Shown: piece by piece, positions 1 to 6,490 of the stretch
Position numbering within the stretch: the first letter of the stretch is position 1
Layout of the letters: every line of letters starts with the position of its first letter
Source: JBFMFE01 sp040752295
GTDB taxonomy: Bacteria > UBP15 > UBA6099 > JBFMBQ01
Direction: 5' to 3'
Length of the DNA: 7,167 nt
Assembly: GCA_040752295.1 (NCBI GenBank)
Contig: JBFMFE010000304.1
Coordinates: 1 to 7,167 of the forward strand
Position numbers and translations under genes: made by a program
The notes under the pieces: model-generated
Told to the model about the DNA's origin: nothing
The model's input: only the letters and a program-made list of their open reading frames with translations
Databases searched by the model: none

Positions 1-123
1 CGCACTCCAAGGGGCTTCGCGCATACTGTTTTTCGCATGATCGGATTTGCATCGGACATACATAAAATTCATTTGCCTTTAAAGCTTCCTCCGTGGAGCG
101 GGAATCAAAAAGTACGAAAGTTC
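1..123 (+). repeat. Left copy of the terminal inverted repeat (IS-end remnant)
   Basis: The first 123 bases match the reverse complement of the last 123 bases of the window with 8 substitutions (positions 13, 15, 26, 29, 61, 73, 76 and 105 of this copy) and no gaps; similarity stops at position 124. The same stretch at the right edge leads directly into a transposase remnant, so this copy is best read as a short leftover of the same insertion-sequence end, pointing inward. It is AT-richer than the genes beside it. One reading frame is open from base 1 through the repeat (an ATG at 37, ending in residues KVRKF), as it is in the other copy, so the repeat may hold the 5' coding part of the element. 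No transposase core follows here; SxtJ-like coding sequence begins at 158. Confidence 0.85.
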
Positions 124-145
124 ACAAAAGGGTATCGCATGAATA

Positions 146-158
146 ATCCGAGGCGGAT
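146..158 (-). terminator. Weak hairpin at the end of the carbamoyltransferase operon
   Basis: A perfect 5-bp stem (ATCCG/CGGAT, 3-nt loop) begins at the SxtJ-like stop codon on the minus strand. It is followed by TATTC rather than a real T-tract, so it is at best a weak transcription terminator. The stem is short enough to occur by chance. Confidence 0.2.
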
Positions 159-592
159 CAGAACCTCTTTTCGTACCGTTCCCTGTCCATGGGCTTGTCC
201 TCGCGGGGGACCCAGTACGTGCCGGCGCCGGGGTCGAACCGGCGGCCCATGTAATCTGTTCCCATCAGCCTGAGGGCAAGGGAAACGGGCGTGAAAACGA
301 GGAAGAAGACGATTGTGAGCAGGACCTGGCGGTTGACCCACCCTATGACGCCGACGACCGCCATCCAGACTCTGAACACGCGGACGAGGGCGGACAGCGA
401 AACGAGGGCGAGTATTATCAGGGCGGCGCCCAGCGAGGCGAAGGCGGCGCCCGCCTGGCTGTGACCGCGCGCGAACGCCAGAGCCGACACCGCGAGGAAG
501 AAGATGAACCCGGTGAACCCGAACCGGCGTGCGTTCCTTTTCTCCTCTTCGCCGGTCGGATTTGTATGTGCCGACCGTCCGTTTACGTCCAT
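158..592 (-). CDS. SxtJ-like small integral membrane protein
   Basis: This 144-aa protein has a charged N-terminus (residues 1-23, with EEEKR at 15-19), then three hydrophobic segments at about 24-41, 49-70 and 88-107. A polar, probably cytoplasmic tail follows, with GTDYMGRRFDP at 111-121, TYW at 125-127 and a charged end in YEKRF. This architecture and tail are characteristic of the SxtJ family, which is encoded beside SxtI-type carbamoyltransferases; its biochemical role is unknown. It lies 68 bp downstream of the carbamoyltransferase in the same direction and is presumably co-transcribed. I chose the ATG at 592. A GTG at 628 would add 12 residues, but it has no visible ribosome site and the extra residues do not look family-like. 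The site before 592 is also weak (GGAC). I infer that it anchors or assists the carbamoyltransferase at the membrane, but nothing in the sequence proves this. Confidence 0.8.
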   Translation of the reverse strand: MDVNGRSAHTNPTGEEEKRNARRFGFTGFIFFLAVSALAFARGHSQAGAAFASLGAALIILALVSLSALVRVFRVWMAVVGVIGWVNRQVLLTIVFFLVFTPVSLALRLMGTDYMGRRFDPGAGTYWVPREDKPMDRERYEKRF

Positions 593-660
593 AACGTCCG
601 CAGTCCAATGACGTCGAAAGCCGCACACGCGGGATTTTGCGGGTTTCCGGCGAAATCAGG

Positions 661-2478
661 TTAATCCGGCGGGAATTCATTCCTCCAGTCGTCGGGCGCG
701 GTCGCCTCCGTCTGTTTCTTCTTGTCGAGGAGGAAACCGCCCATGATCAGGTAATCCATGTTTGTGCGCATGAAACAGCGGTAGGCGTGCTCCGGCGAGC
801 ACACGATGGGTTCGCCGCGGACGTTGAAGGACGTGTTTATGACGACGCCGCAACCAGTCCGCCGCTCGAACTCCTTTATCGTGTCGTAGAACAGCGGGTT
901 GTCCTCCCGGCTGACCGTTTGAATGCGCGCCGAGCAGTCAACGTGGGTGACCGCGGGGATGTCCGAGCGGACGACGTGGAGTTTGTCCAGTCCAGTCTTC
1001 GCGGCGTCCCCGCCGGACGGACCGCGCCTGTGGTTTTCCCTGACCGCGCCGGTGAGAAGCATGTAGGGGCTTCTGCGGTCGAGTGTGAAGTAGTCCGCGG
1101 CGCGCTCTTCGAGCACGGAGGGAGCGAACGGGCGGAACGATTCGCGGAACTTTATCTTGAGGTTCATCGTCTGCTGCATTGTGGATGAGCGCGCGTCGCC
1201 GAGTATGCTTCTTGAGCCGAGCGCCCTCGGTCCGAACTCCATCCTGCCCTCGAACCACCCCACGACGTTTCCTTCCTCGATAAGGCCGGCGGCGCGCGCC
1301 GGTATGTTCCCGGCCTCGAGCTTCTCGTAAGGGATGCCGTTTCCGTCGAGGTAGTCCCTGATTTCGGCGTCCGTGTACCGGGGTCCCAGGTATGATGCTT
1401 TCTGGCGGTCGGGTCGCGGGTCACGGTCCCGGGGCATGTCGAAGTAATGGTGCCACGCGAGGTACGCGGCGCCGATTGCGCCGCCCGCGTCTCCGGCGGC
1501 GGGCTGTATCCATACGTCCTCGAACCTGCCGTCGCGAGCCACCGCGCCGTTCGCCACGCAGTTCAGGGCGACGCCGCCGGCGAGGCACAGGTTCTTCATC
1601 CCCGTCCTTTCGCGGAGGCTTCGCGTCATTTTCAGCACGATTTCCTCGGTGACGACCTGTATGGAGCGCGCCGCGTCCATGTATTCCTGCGTCAGCTCGG
1701 CTTCCGGCTTGCGGGGCGGCAGACCGAACAGACGGGCGAAACGGCGGTTGATCATCCGCAGTCCGACCATGTAGCCGAAATACTTGAGGTTGAGCCGGAA
1801 CGAGCCGTCGTCCTTCACGTCAACGAGTTCGCGGCGGATGAGGTCCGCGTACCTCGGTTCGCCGAACGGGGCGAGTCCCATGAGCTTGTATTCGCCGGAG
1901 TTCACCTTGAATCCGCAGAAGCAGGTGAACGCCGAATAGAGCAGCCCCAGCGAGTGCGGGAACCTTATCTCGCCGAGAACTTTTACCCTGTTTCCCGCGC
2001 CGGCGCCGTGGCTCGCGGTGGTCCATTCGCCCACGCCGTCGAGCGTGAGGATCGCCGCCTCCTCGAAAGGGGATGGGAAAAACGCCGAGGCGGCGTGCGA
2101 TTCGTGGTGCTCGGGGAAGATTATCCGCCCCTTGAACCCCAGTTCCTTCGCGATCGTCTCTTTGAGGCGGAGTTTATGTTTGAGCCACACGGGCATGGCG
2201 AGCAGGAACGAGGGCAGTCCGGCGGGGGCGTAACTCAGATACGTGAGGAGAAGGCGCTCGAACTTGAGGAACGGCTTGTCGTAGAAGGCGGCGCAGTCGA
2301 GGTCCTTTCCCTCGATCCCGCCCTCGCGCAGGCAGTACGCCACGGCGTTGCGGGGGAAGGAGGGGTCGTGTTTTTTCCGCGTGAAGCGCTCTTCCTGCGC
2401 CGCGGCGACGATCTCGCCGTCGCGCATCAGGCACGCCGCGCTGTCGTGATAGTATGCCGATATGCCGAGTATGTCCAC
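661..2478 (-). CDS. O-carbamoyltransferase, SxtI/TobZ/NodU family
   Basis: This 605-aa enzyme of the NodU/CmcH/TobZ family should transfer a carbamoyl group from carbamoyl phosphate to a hydroxyl of a sugar or natural product, through a carbamoyl-adenylate made with ATP. The N-terminal Kae1-like domain opens with ILGISAYYHDSAACL (3-17) and carries the HxxxH metal site in HHESHA (124-129), LDGVGE (146-151), NSGEYKLMGLAPFGE (193-207), LAGGVALNCVANG (299-311) and PAAGDAGGAIGAA (326-338). The C-terminal domain shows EFGPRALGSRSILGD (414-428) and NTSFNVRGEPIVCSPEHA (548-565). Length and motifs are complete. I chose GTG 2478 because family members begin just before ILGISAYYHDS; TTG 2514 would add 12 unconserved residues. 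Neither start has a strong ribosome site. It sits between a DUF5989 gene and an SxtJ-like gene, the usual company of SxtI-type enzymes. The natural acceptor cannot be read from the sequence. Confidence 0.93.
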   Translation of the reverse strand: MDILGISAYYHDSAACLMRDGEIVAAAQEERFTRKKHDPSFPRNAVAYCLREGGIEGKDLDCAAFYDKPFLKFERLLLTYLSYAPAGLPSFLLAMPVWLKHKLRLKETIAKELGFKGRIIFPEHHESHAASAFFPSPFEEAAILTLDGVGEWTTASHGAGAGNRVKVLGEIRFPHSLGLLYSAFTCFCGFKVNSGEYKLMGLAPFGEPRYADLIRRELVDVKDDGSFRLNLKYFGYMVGLRMINRRFARLFGLPPRKPEAELTQEYMDAARSIQVVTEEIVLKMTRSLRERTGMKNLCLAGGVALNCVANGAVARDGRFEDVWIQPAAGDAGGAIGAAYLAWHHYFDMPRDRDPRPDRQKASYLGPRYTDAEIRDYLDGNGIPYEKLEAGNIPARAAGLIEEGNVVGWFEGRMEFGPRALGSRSILGDARSSTMQQTMNLKIKFRESFRPFAPSVLEERAADYFTLDRRSPYMLLTGAVRENHRRGPSGGDAAKTGLDKLHVVRSDIPAVTHVDCSARIQTVSREDNPLFYDTIKEFERRTGCGVVINTSFNVRGEPIVCSPEHAYRCFMRTNMDYLIMGGFLLDKKKQTEATAPDDWRNEFPPD

Positions 2479-2557
2479 GGATGCCTGCTTTCTTCCGTCA
2501 TTCCGCGGCTTCAAACGGCGGTTATGGTCCCTGGGGGAGGCGGCGCTGTTTCACAAG

Positions 2558-2707
2558 TTAAAAAACCGTGTAGATGAACGGCGCCACCGCGGAGGATTCG
2601 GCAAGCCAGATGAGCAGTCCGAGCATCAGCAGCACTAATACGATGGGCGTCAGCCACCACAGTTTCCGCTCCCTGAGAAATTGAACGAATTCCTTCAGAA
2701 AATCCAT
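2558..2707 (-). CDS. DUF5989/SxtK-like one-helix membrane protein
   Basis: This short gene encodes 49 residues. It begins MDFLKEFVQFLRERKLWW, an amphipathic basic N-terminus, followed by one hydrophobic helix at about residues 19-36 rich in Leu, Ile, Val and Met. It ends in AESSAVAPFIYTVF. The LKEFxxFLRERKxWWLxPI start and SSAVAPFIYTxF end are the hallmark of the DUF5989 family, whose members sit next to SxtI-type carbamoyltransferases; SxtK of saxitoxin clusters is a similarly small partner. It starts with ATG about 70 nt below a strong promoter, with only a weak purine-rich ribosome site (GAATGAGAA). The carbamoyltransferase GTG lies 79 nt downstream. The function is unknown; I infer a membrane tether or assembly factor. 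The conserved ends at family length argue against a chance open frame. Confidence 0.85.
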   Translation of the reverse strand: MDFLKEFVQFLRERKLWWLTPIVLVLLMLGLLIWLAESSAVAPFIYTVF

Positions 2708-2723
2708 TTCTCATTCACCGGAA

Positions 2724-2762
2724 CCGGCGCGGCTGTTTCTCCCGGCGCTGCCGGCGCGGCTG
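2724..2762 (-). repeat. Paired 12-bp direct repeat in the leader of the carbamoyltransferase operon
   Basis: The 12-mer CCGGCGCGGCTG (plus-strand reading) occurs at 2724-2735 and again at 2751-2762, 27 bp apart. Both copies lie between the promoter and the DUF5989 start codon, so they would be in the 5' untranslated RNA. Between them is a small hairpin (CCGGC, GCT loop, GCCGG; 2742-2754). The pair could be a regulator site or an RNA structure, or simply GC-rich filler. Confidence 0.4.
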
Positions 2763-2782
2763 CTTTTCCCTCCTCCGTTCCG

Positions 2783-2811
2783 ATTATAGCGGGCTGTGCG
2801 TATCGCGTCAA
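2783..2811 (-). promoter_or_regulatory. Sigma70-type promoter for the DUF5989-carbamoyltransferase-SxtJ operon
   Basis: On the minus strand a -35 box TTGACG (2806-2811) is separated by exactly 17 bp from a perfect -10 box TATAAT (2783-2788). It lies in the 142-bp gap between the hemB stop and the DUF5989 ATG and points toward the latter. Transcription would begin near 2776, giving a leader of about 70 nt. This supports independent expression of the carbamoyltransferase trio from hemDB. No clear hemB terminator precedes it, so read-through from hemB remains possible. Confidence 0.75.
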
Positions 2812-2849
2812 CGGCGCGGCGGAATTGCGGCGTTCAAAGCATGACCGGT

Positions 2850-3830
2850 TCAGTCTTCGAGCCAGCCTTTCTCGACCGCCTCCGCGGCGTGGTAGGTGAT
2901 GATGACGTCGGCGCCGGCGCGCCTTACGGCGGTGAGTATTTCCTTGACGACACCTCTCTCGTCCACCCATCCCCTCGCCGCCGCAGCCTTGACGAGCGAG
3001 TATTCGCCGCTCACGTTGTACGCCGCCACAGGCATGATGCACGAGGCGCGGACGCGCGATATGACGTCCAGGTACGCGAGCGCGGGCTTCACCATCACGA
3101 TGTCCGCTCCTTCTCCTATGTCAACGTTCACCTCGCGGAGCGCCTCGAGCGCGTTCGGCGGGTCCATCTGGTACGAGCGCCTGTCGCCGGACTGCGGCGC
3201 GGAAAAGGCGGCGTCGCGGAACGGACCGTAAAACGCCGAGGCGTACTTGGCGGAATACGCCATGATCGGCACGTCCCCGAACCCCGTGTCGTCCAGCGCC
3301 TGGCGTATCACCATCACGCGCCCGTCCATCATGTCGGACGGCGCGACCACGTCGGCGCCCGCGCGGACGTGCGACAGCGCCGCCTTCGCAAGCAGCGGCA
3401 GCGTGGCGTCGTTGTCAACCTCTCCGTCGCGCAGCACTCCGCAGTGCCCGTGGCTCGTGTACTCGCACAGGCACACGTCCGTGATTACCGCGAGCCGCTC
3501 CGTTTTCTTCTTGATAGCCTCGACCGCGCGCTGGATTATTCCCTTCTCGCTCCAGGCTTCGCTCCCCTGCTCGTCCTTGCGTCCCGGTATGCCGAAAAGT
3601 ATCACCGCGGGAATGCCCAGTTCCTCGATCCGCGAGGCTTCATCGGCGGCGTTTTCTACGGAGAACCTGTATATCCCGGGCATCGAGGGTATTTCCTCGC
3701 GCACGCCTTTTCCCTCGGCGACGAACATGGGCATCACGAGGTCGTTCTTCGTCACGCGCGTCTCCCTGATCATACGCCGCAGCGTTTCGGTTCTTCTCAT
3801 CCTCCTGCCACGGTACAACAGCGCAGTCAT
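2850..3830 (-). CDS. hemB: Porphobilinogen synthase (delta-aminolevulinic acid dehydratase)
   Basis: This 326-aa enzyme condenses two 5-aminolevulinate molecules to porphobilinogen in the cytoplasm, an early step of heme, siroheme, corrinoid and chlorophyll synthesis. The TIM-barrel protein is full length. The metal site DVCLCEYTSHGHCG (118-131) carries Cys120, Cys122 and Cys130, the zinc-dependent form rather than the Asp-rich magnesium form. The Schiff-base lysines are Lys195 in MAYSAKYAS and Lys248 in MVKPALAYLD, and the substrate-site motif SDMMDGRV is at 165-172. A good ribosome site (GGAGG, 3837-3841, 6-nt spacer) lies inside the end of hemD, and the ATG overlaps the hemD stop as ATGA. 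Start choice is therefore secure, and translational coupling with hemD is likely. The next gene downstream belongs to a separate promoter-led unit. Confidence 0.97.
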   Translation of the reverse strand: MTALLYRGRRMRRTETLRRMIRETRVTKNDLVMPMFVAEGKGVREEIPSMPGIYRFSVENAADEASRIEELGIPAVILFGIPGRKDEQGSEAWSEKGIIQRAVEAIKKKTERLAVITDVCLCEYTSHGHCGVLRDGEVDNDATLPLLAKAALSHVRAGADVVAPSDMMDGRVMVIRQALDDTGFGDVPIMAYSAKYASAFYGPFRDAAFSAPQSGDRRSYQMDPPNALEALREVNVDIGEGADIVMVKPALAYLDVISRVRASCIMPVAAYNVSGEYSLVKAAAARGWVDERGVVKEILTAVRRAGADVIITYHAAEAVEKGWLED

Positions 3831-4639
3831 CCCGCACCTCCGGCGTGGTTTCCCTTCAGATATTGTGCTATCTCTTCGACCAGGCTTTCAATGGTGTGTG
3901 AGCGGGCGGTGAATCGGGGGGCGAGTCCGGCTTCCCGCGCCGCTTCCGCCGTGACCGGTCCGATGCACGCGACCGCCGCGCGGCTGTAAGCGTCTCGCGG
4001 GACCGCGGACGTTTTACGGATGAAGCTTTTCACCGCGGACGGACTCATGAAAACGACGCAGTCAATCGCGCCCGCGGCTAAGAGTTCCATCGCCGCAGAG
4101 TCGGAGTCCCGCAACTCGTCGTCGGGGACGGTGCGGTACGCGGTGACTTCATCCACGAGGGCGCCCTTCTCGATGAGCAGCGCCGGCAGTTCGCCGCCCG
4201 CGACGTCGGCGCGGGGAAGGAGCACGCGCTTTCCGGCGAGCCGTCCGGGTTCGAACATTCCGGCGGCGGCGGCGCCGGTGAACTGCTCCGGCACGGCGAA
4301 AGCGGCGGCGCCGTGTTCTTCGAGCGCCGCCGCCGTTTTCGGTCCGACCGCGGCGAATTTCGCCGCCGTGCGCGCCGCGGGCGCCCCGATCTCTTCCGCG
4401 CGGCGGAAAAAACGCCGCACTCCGTTCGCGCTCGTGAAGACAACGAGGTCGTAATCCCCCAGGCGCCGTATGGCGTCGTCGAGGGGGCCAGTGTCCTCGG
4501 GAGGGAGAGTCTTTATGAGAGGAAGATGAGCGACACTCGCGCCGCGCCGCTCGAGGAGTGAGGCGAGTTCGCCCGCCTGATCCTTCGCGCGCGTGATGAG
4601 TATTGTCCTGCCGGACAGGTCGGATTTTTCCCCGGTCAT
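3827..4639 (-). CDS. hemD: Uroporphyrinogen-III synthase
   Basis: This 270-aa protein matches HemD, which cyclises and inverts ring D of hydroxymethylbilane to give uroporphyrinogen III, the branch point to heme, siroheme and cobalamin. Both lobes of the bilobed fold are visible. The first has ILITRA (13-18), VVFTSANGV (66-74) and AVGPKTAAAL (97-106). The second has LLPRAD (140-145), EVTAYRTV (164-171), VVFMSPSAVKSF (195-206) and IGPVTAEAA (226-234). HemD sequences diverge strongly, but these motifs and the overlap with hemB make the call firm. The ATG at 4639 is the only in-frame ATG, GTG or TTG after the preceding stop; its ribosome site is weak. The usual partner hemC is not in the window. 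The upstream oxidoreductase gene ends 58 bp away on the same strand, so one transcript is possible. Confidence 0.92.
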   Translation of the reverse strand: MTGEKSDLSGRTILITRAKDQAGELASLLERRGASVAHLPLIKTLPPEDTGPLDDAIRRLGDYDLVVFTSANGVRRFFRRAEEIGAPAARTAAKFAAVGPKTAAALEEHGAAAFAVPEQFTGAAAAGMFEPGRLAGKRVLLPRADVAGGELPALLIEKGALVDEVTAYRTVPDDELRDSDSAAMELLAAGAIDCVVFMSPSAVKSFIRKTSAVPRDAYSRAAVACIGPVTAEAAREAGLAPRFTARSHTIESLVEEIAQYLKGNHAGGAG

Positions 4640-4697
4640 GCCCGTGCGCCTGAACGGCGGTGAAAATTCATCCTCCGGGCGTCGTCTCTCCAGGCAT

Positions 4698-5303
4698 TCA
4701 CGTTTTTTTCCGAGAACTTAGTCGTTCCGGCTGCTTCAGTTTCTTGATCAGCCACGCCATGTTGCGCCCCAGGTCCCTCATCGTTTTCATCCCTTCCTCG
4801 TCCTTTAGAACGTCGCCCGGCTCAAGCCCGATGGCGAGGTTCCAGTAGGTCGAACCGGGGACTATCATGTTGTTGATGAGAAAAAACCTGTTTATCTGCT
4901 CGAACACGTTTGTGGCGCCCTGCCTGCGGACGGCGACCACCGCGGCTCCGGCTTTGCGCGACAGGGCGAAACCGTTCGCGCGCGCAACGAGTCCCGCGCG
5001 GTCAATCACCGCCTTGACCTCGGCGCTCACGCTCCCGAAATAGGTCGGCGACCCGATGAGTATCCCGTCCGACTCGAGCATCGCGTCTATGATCCCCTGC
5101 ATGTCGTCGTCGCGCCCGTGGCACCGCCGGTCCTTTTTGCCGAAGCACCGGAAGCAGGCGATGCAGCCGCGAAGGTCTTTGCCGCCGAGTTGAACAAGCT
5201 CCGTCTCGATGCCTTCGCGCTCGATTTCCTCGAGAACCGCGCTGAGGCACGTGAACGTGTTGCCCTTTTTTCTCGGGCTTCCATTGAATGCCGTTACCTT
5301 CAT
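4698..5303 (-). CDS. Flavodoxin-fold NAD(P)H/FMN oxidoreductase, iron-sulfur-flavoprotein-like
   Basis: This 201-aa protein belongs to the NADPH-dependent FMN reductase superfamily. The FMN phosphate loop is NGSPRKKGNT (7-16) and the second flavin-contact region is GSPTYFGSVSAEVKAVIDR (84-102). Between them is a compact cysteine cluster, Cys47, Cys50, Cys53 and Cys61 (CX2CX2CX7C), followed by an acidic DDDM. This resembles the 4Fe-4S site of archaeal iron-sulfur flavoproteins, although many bacterial relatives with such cysteines are untested. The role is probably electron transfer or reduction of a quinone, metal or oxidant; the substrate is unknown. The ATG at 5303 follows GGAGG (5310-5314) with a 6-nt spacer and fits the family start, so a longer upstream frame is rejected. 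It lies 82 bp below the creatininase-like gene and 58 bp above hemD, all co-directional. Confidence 0.87.
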   Translation of the reverse strand: MKVTAFNGSPRKKGNTFTCLSAVLEEIEREGIETELVQLGGKDLRGCIACFRCFGKKDRRCHGRDDDMQGIIDAMLESDGILIGSPTYFGSVSAEVKAVIDRAGLVARANGFALSRKAGAAVVAVRRQGATNVFEQINRFFLINNMIVPGSTYWNLAIGLEPGDVLKDEEGMKTMRDLGRNMAWLIKKLKQPERLSSRKKT

Positions 5304-5309
5304 GTTTAA

Positions 5310-5314
5310 CCTCC
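5310..5314 (-). promoter_or_regulatory. Ribosome binding site fixing the oxidoreductase start
   Basis: GGAGG on the minus strand sits 6 nt before the ATG at 5303. It decides this start over the longer open frame, which extends to 5456 and into the end of the creatininase-like gene. Confidence 0.8.
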
Positions 5315-5337
5315 GGCGATTCCAACCCCGCGATTTC

Positions 5338-5356
5338 CCCGGATGAATAATCCGGG
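5338..5356 (-). other. Intergenic hairpin between the creatininase-like and oxidoreductase genes
   Basis: A perfect 7-bp inverted repeat (CCCGGAT, 5-nt loop GAATA, ATCCGGG) lies in the 82-bp gap. No T-tract follows on either strand, so it is not a standard intrinsic terminator. It could stabilise processed mRNA ends, be an operator, or attenuate read-through. Confidence 0.35.
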
Positions 5357-5385
5357 CGCAGCGATCCCGGTGCCGCCCGGTCTTT

Positions 5386-6378
5386 TCAGAACGGGTATCC
5401 GAGGGAGTAGATGCTCTTCCAGCCTTTTGAAAGCGGCTTTCTGAGGATCGGGTCAAGCTCTTCTTTCGAGCGTTGAGTCACCTCCGCGGCGGGCGGCAGT
5501 TTGCCGGCTGGGAACCGCTCCATGATGTCGTCGTGGAGTTTCACCATGTAGTCGAGGACCGCGCGGATGCCCGCTTTCGCCTTGCCGGCGTCGGCGAGAG
5601 TCGCGCTTCCGACGCAGCCCTCGGGGTAGGCGGCGGTCTCTATCGGACCGCAACCCACCTGCCCGTACCACGCGACGGGGCGGTGCAGCAGGTTGCCCGC
5701 CTTGTCAATGTGTCCCTCGGGCAGCCAGCCGCGCGGGCGCGTGTCCACGGCCTCGTTCATGTCCATGAACTCCGGGAACAGCGCCAGCGACCACGATGTT
5801 TCCACCTCGTCGGCGTGGATGAAGGGGGTCTCATAGGGCCCGCCCTTGTCCCTGGTCCCGAAGTAATCCTGCACGGCGTGGTACCAGTTCAGGTTGATGA
5901 ATATGCCCGGCACCTGGAAGTGCTTTGCGAACTGGTGTATCGCCGTGGGGATGACGTACTCCTGTCCGTGCCCGTTGAGGAGAATCTGCTTTCTGAAGCC
6001 CGCGTTCCAGAACCCCGCCATCATGGCTTTCAGCATTCCGATGAACGTTTCCTCCGGGACGATGATCGTGCCGGGCATGCCCATGTGGTGGTAGGGGTGG
6101 GAGCCGTACCAGAGCGGCTGAGCGATTGTGCAGCCGGTTCTGAGCGCGACCTGTTCCGCCATTCTCGTGACGAGGAACGTGTCCTCGCCGGGGCACGCGT
6201 GGGGTCCGTGGGCTTCCGTGCTGCCGATGGGCATGATGATGAGGTCGTTTTTCTTGAGCCGCTCCTCGATGCGCGCGTAGGTCATGTTCTGGAAGTACAG
6301 CCCGGAGGCTGATTCCATGTGACCGCGGCGTGGCGGCAGCCTCCATCCGCCGCCCTGTTTCTTTTTGCTTTTTGTCAT
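5386..6378 (-). CDS. Creatininase-superfamily metallohydrolase, probable 3-dehydro-scyllo-inosose hydrolase type
   Basis: This 330-aa protein is a full-length member of the creatininase superfamily of di-metal amidohydrolase-like enzymes. The metal motifs are GSTEAHGPH (52-60, Glu55 and His57), GEDTF (64-68, Asp66), NGHGQE (135-140, His137) and HADEVETS (188-195). The opening SGLYFQNMTY (25-34), WYGSHPYHHMGMPGT (90-104) and EGHIDKAGNLLHRPVAWYG (221-239) resemble, from memory, the subgroup annotated as 3-dehydro-scyllo-inosose (diketo-inositol) hydrolase, the IolN-type enzyme of Thermotoga inositol breakdown. No other inositol gene is in the window, so the substrate is inferred only from resemblance; another cyclic amide or ketone is possible. 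The ATG at 6378 has AAGGAG at 6387-6392, 8 nt upstream. The basic, Gly-rich first 20 residues precede the conserved core and show no signal peptide, so a cytoplasmic location is expected. Confidence 0.82.
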   Translation of the reverse strand: MTKSKKKQGGGWRLPPRRGHMESASGLYFQNMTYARIEERLKKNDLIIMPIGSTEAHGPHACPGEDTFLVTRMAEQVALRTGCTIAQPLWYGSHPYHHMGMPGTIIVPEETFIGMLKAMMAGFWNAGFRKQILLNGHGQEYVIPTAIHQFAKHFQVPGIFINLNWYHAVQDYFGTRDKGGPYETPFIHADEVETSWSLALFPEFMDMNEAVDTRPRGWLPEGHIDKAGNLLHRPVAWYGQVGCGPIETAAYPEGCVGSATLADAGKAKAGIRAVLDYMVKLHDDIMERFPAGKLPPAAEVTQRSKEELDPILRKPLSKGWKSIYSLGYPF

Positions 6379-6414
6379 TTCAGGCTCTCCTTACGTGATC
6401 TTTTTCAAAACGCG

Positions 6415-6454
6415 CGTTCCGGCGTTCGGAACGGGGGCGTCCGCGCCGCCGGAC
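6415..6454 (-). other. Two adjacent hairpins upstream of the creatininase-like gene
   Basis: Two inverted repeats lie in the gap between the transposase remnant and the creatininase-like gene: CGTTCC/GGAACG with a 7-nt loop at 6415-6433, and GTCCG/CGGAC with a 6-nt loop at 6439-6454. On the minus strand the first is followed by CGCG and then TTTT. They could therefore form a poor terminator insulating the gene from transcription entering from the insertion sequence, or structure in its leader. The GC-rich background makes chance stems common. Confidence 0.3.
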
Positions 6455-6490
6455 CGCCTCCGCTGAATTTACGCGGGCGAACACGTCCGT

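Noticed and set aside
1447..2577. Long plus-strand open frame opposite the carbamoyltransferase (376 codons)
   Set aside because: It mirrors the minus-strand gene, is full of Arg, Gly and Val-rich low-complexity translation, and shows no recognisable motif. Long antisense frames are expected in GC-rich genes.
2708..2849. Intrinsic terminator after hemB
   Set aside because: The gap contains GC-rich repeats and a promoter, but no stem followed by a T-run on the minus strand.
2796..3989. Long plus-strand open frame opposite hemB (397 codons)
   Set aside because: It is antisense to a clear hemB with all catalytic residues. The translation is rich in Arg, His and Val and has no family features.
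139..5354. Shared 12-mer ATGAATAATCCG at 139-150 and 5343-5354, each within a small hairpin
   Set aside because: About one such 12-base match is expected by chance in a window of this size, and the flanks do not align.
5304..5456. N-terminal extension of the oxidoreductase to 5456
   Set aside because: The added residues are basic, unlike the family, and overlap the creatininase-like gene. A strong ribosome site fixes the start at 5303.
5473..6312. Plus-strand open frame opposite the creatininase-like gene (279 codons)
   Set aside because: It is a shadow of the minus-strand gene with no motifs and no ribosome site that I could see.
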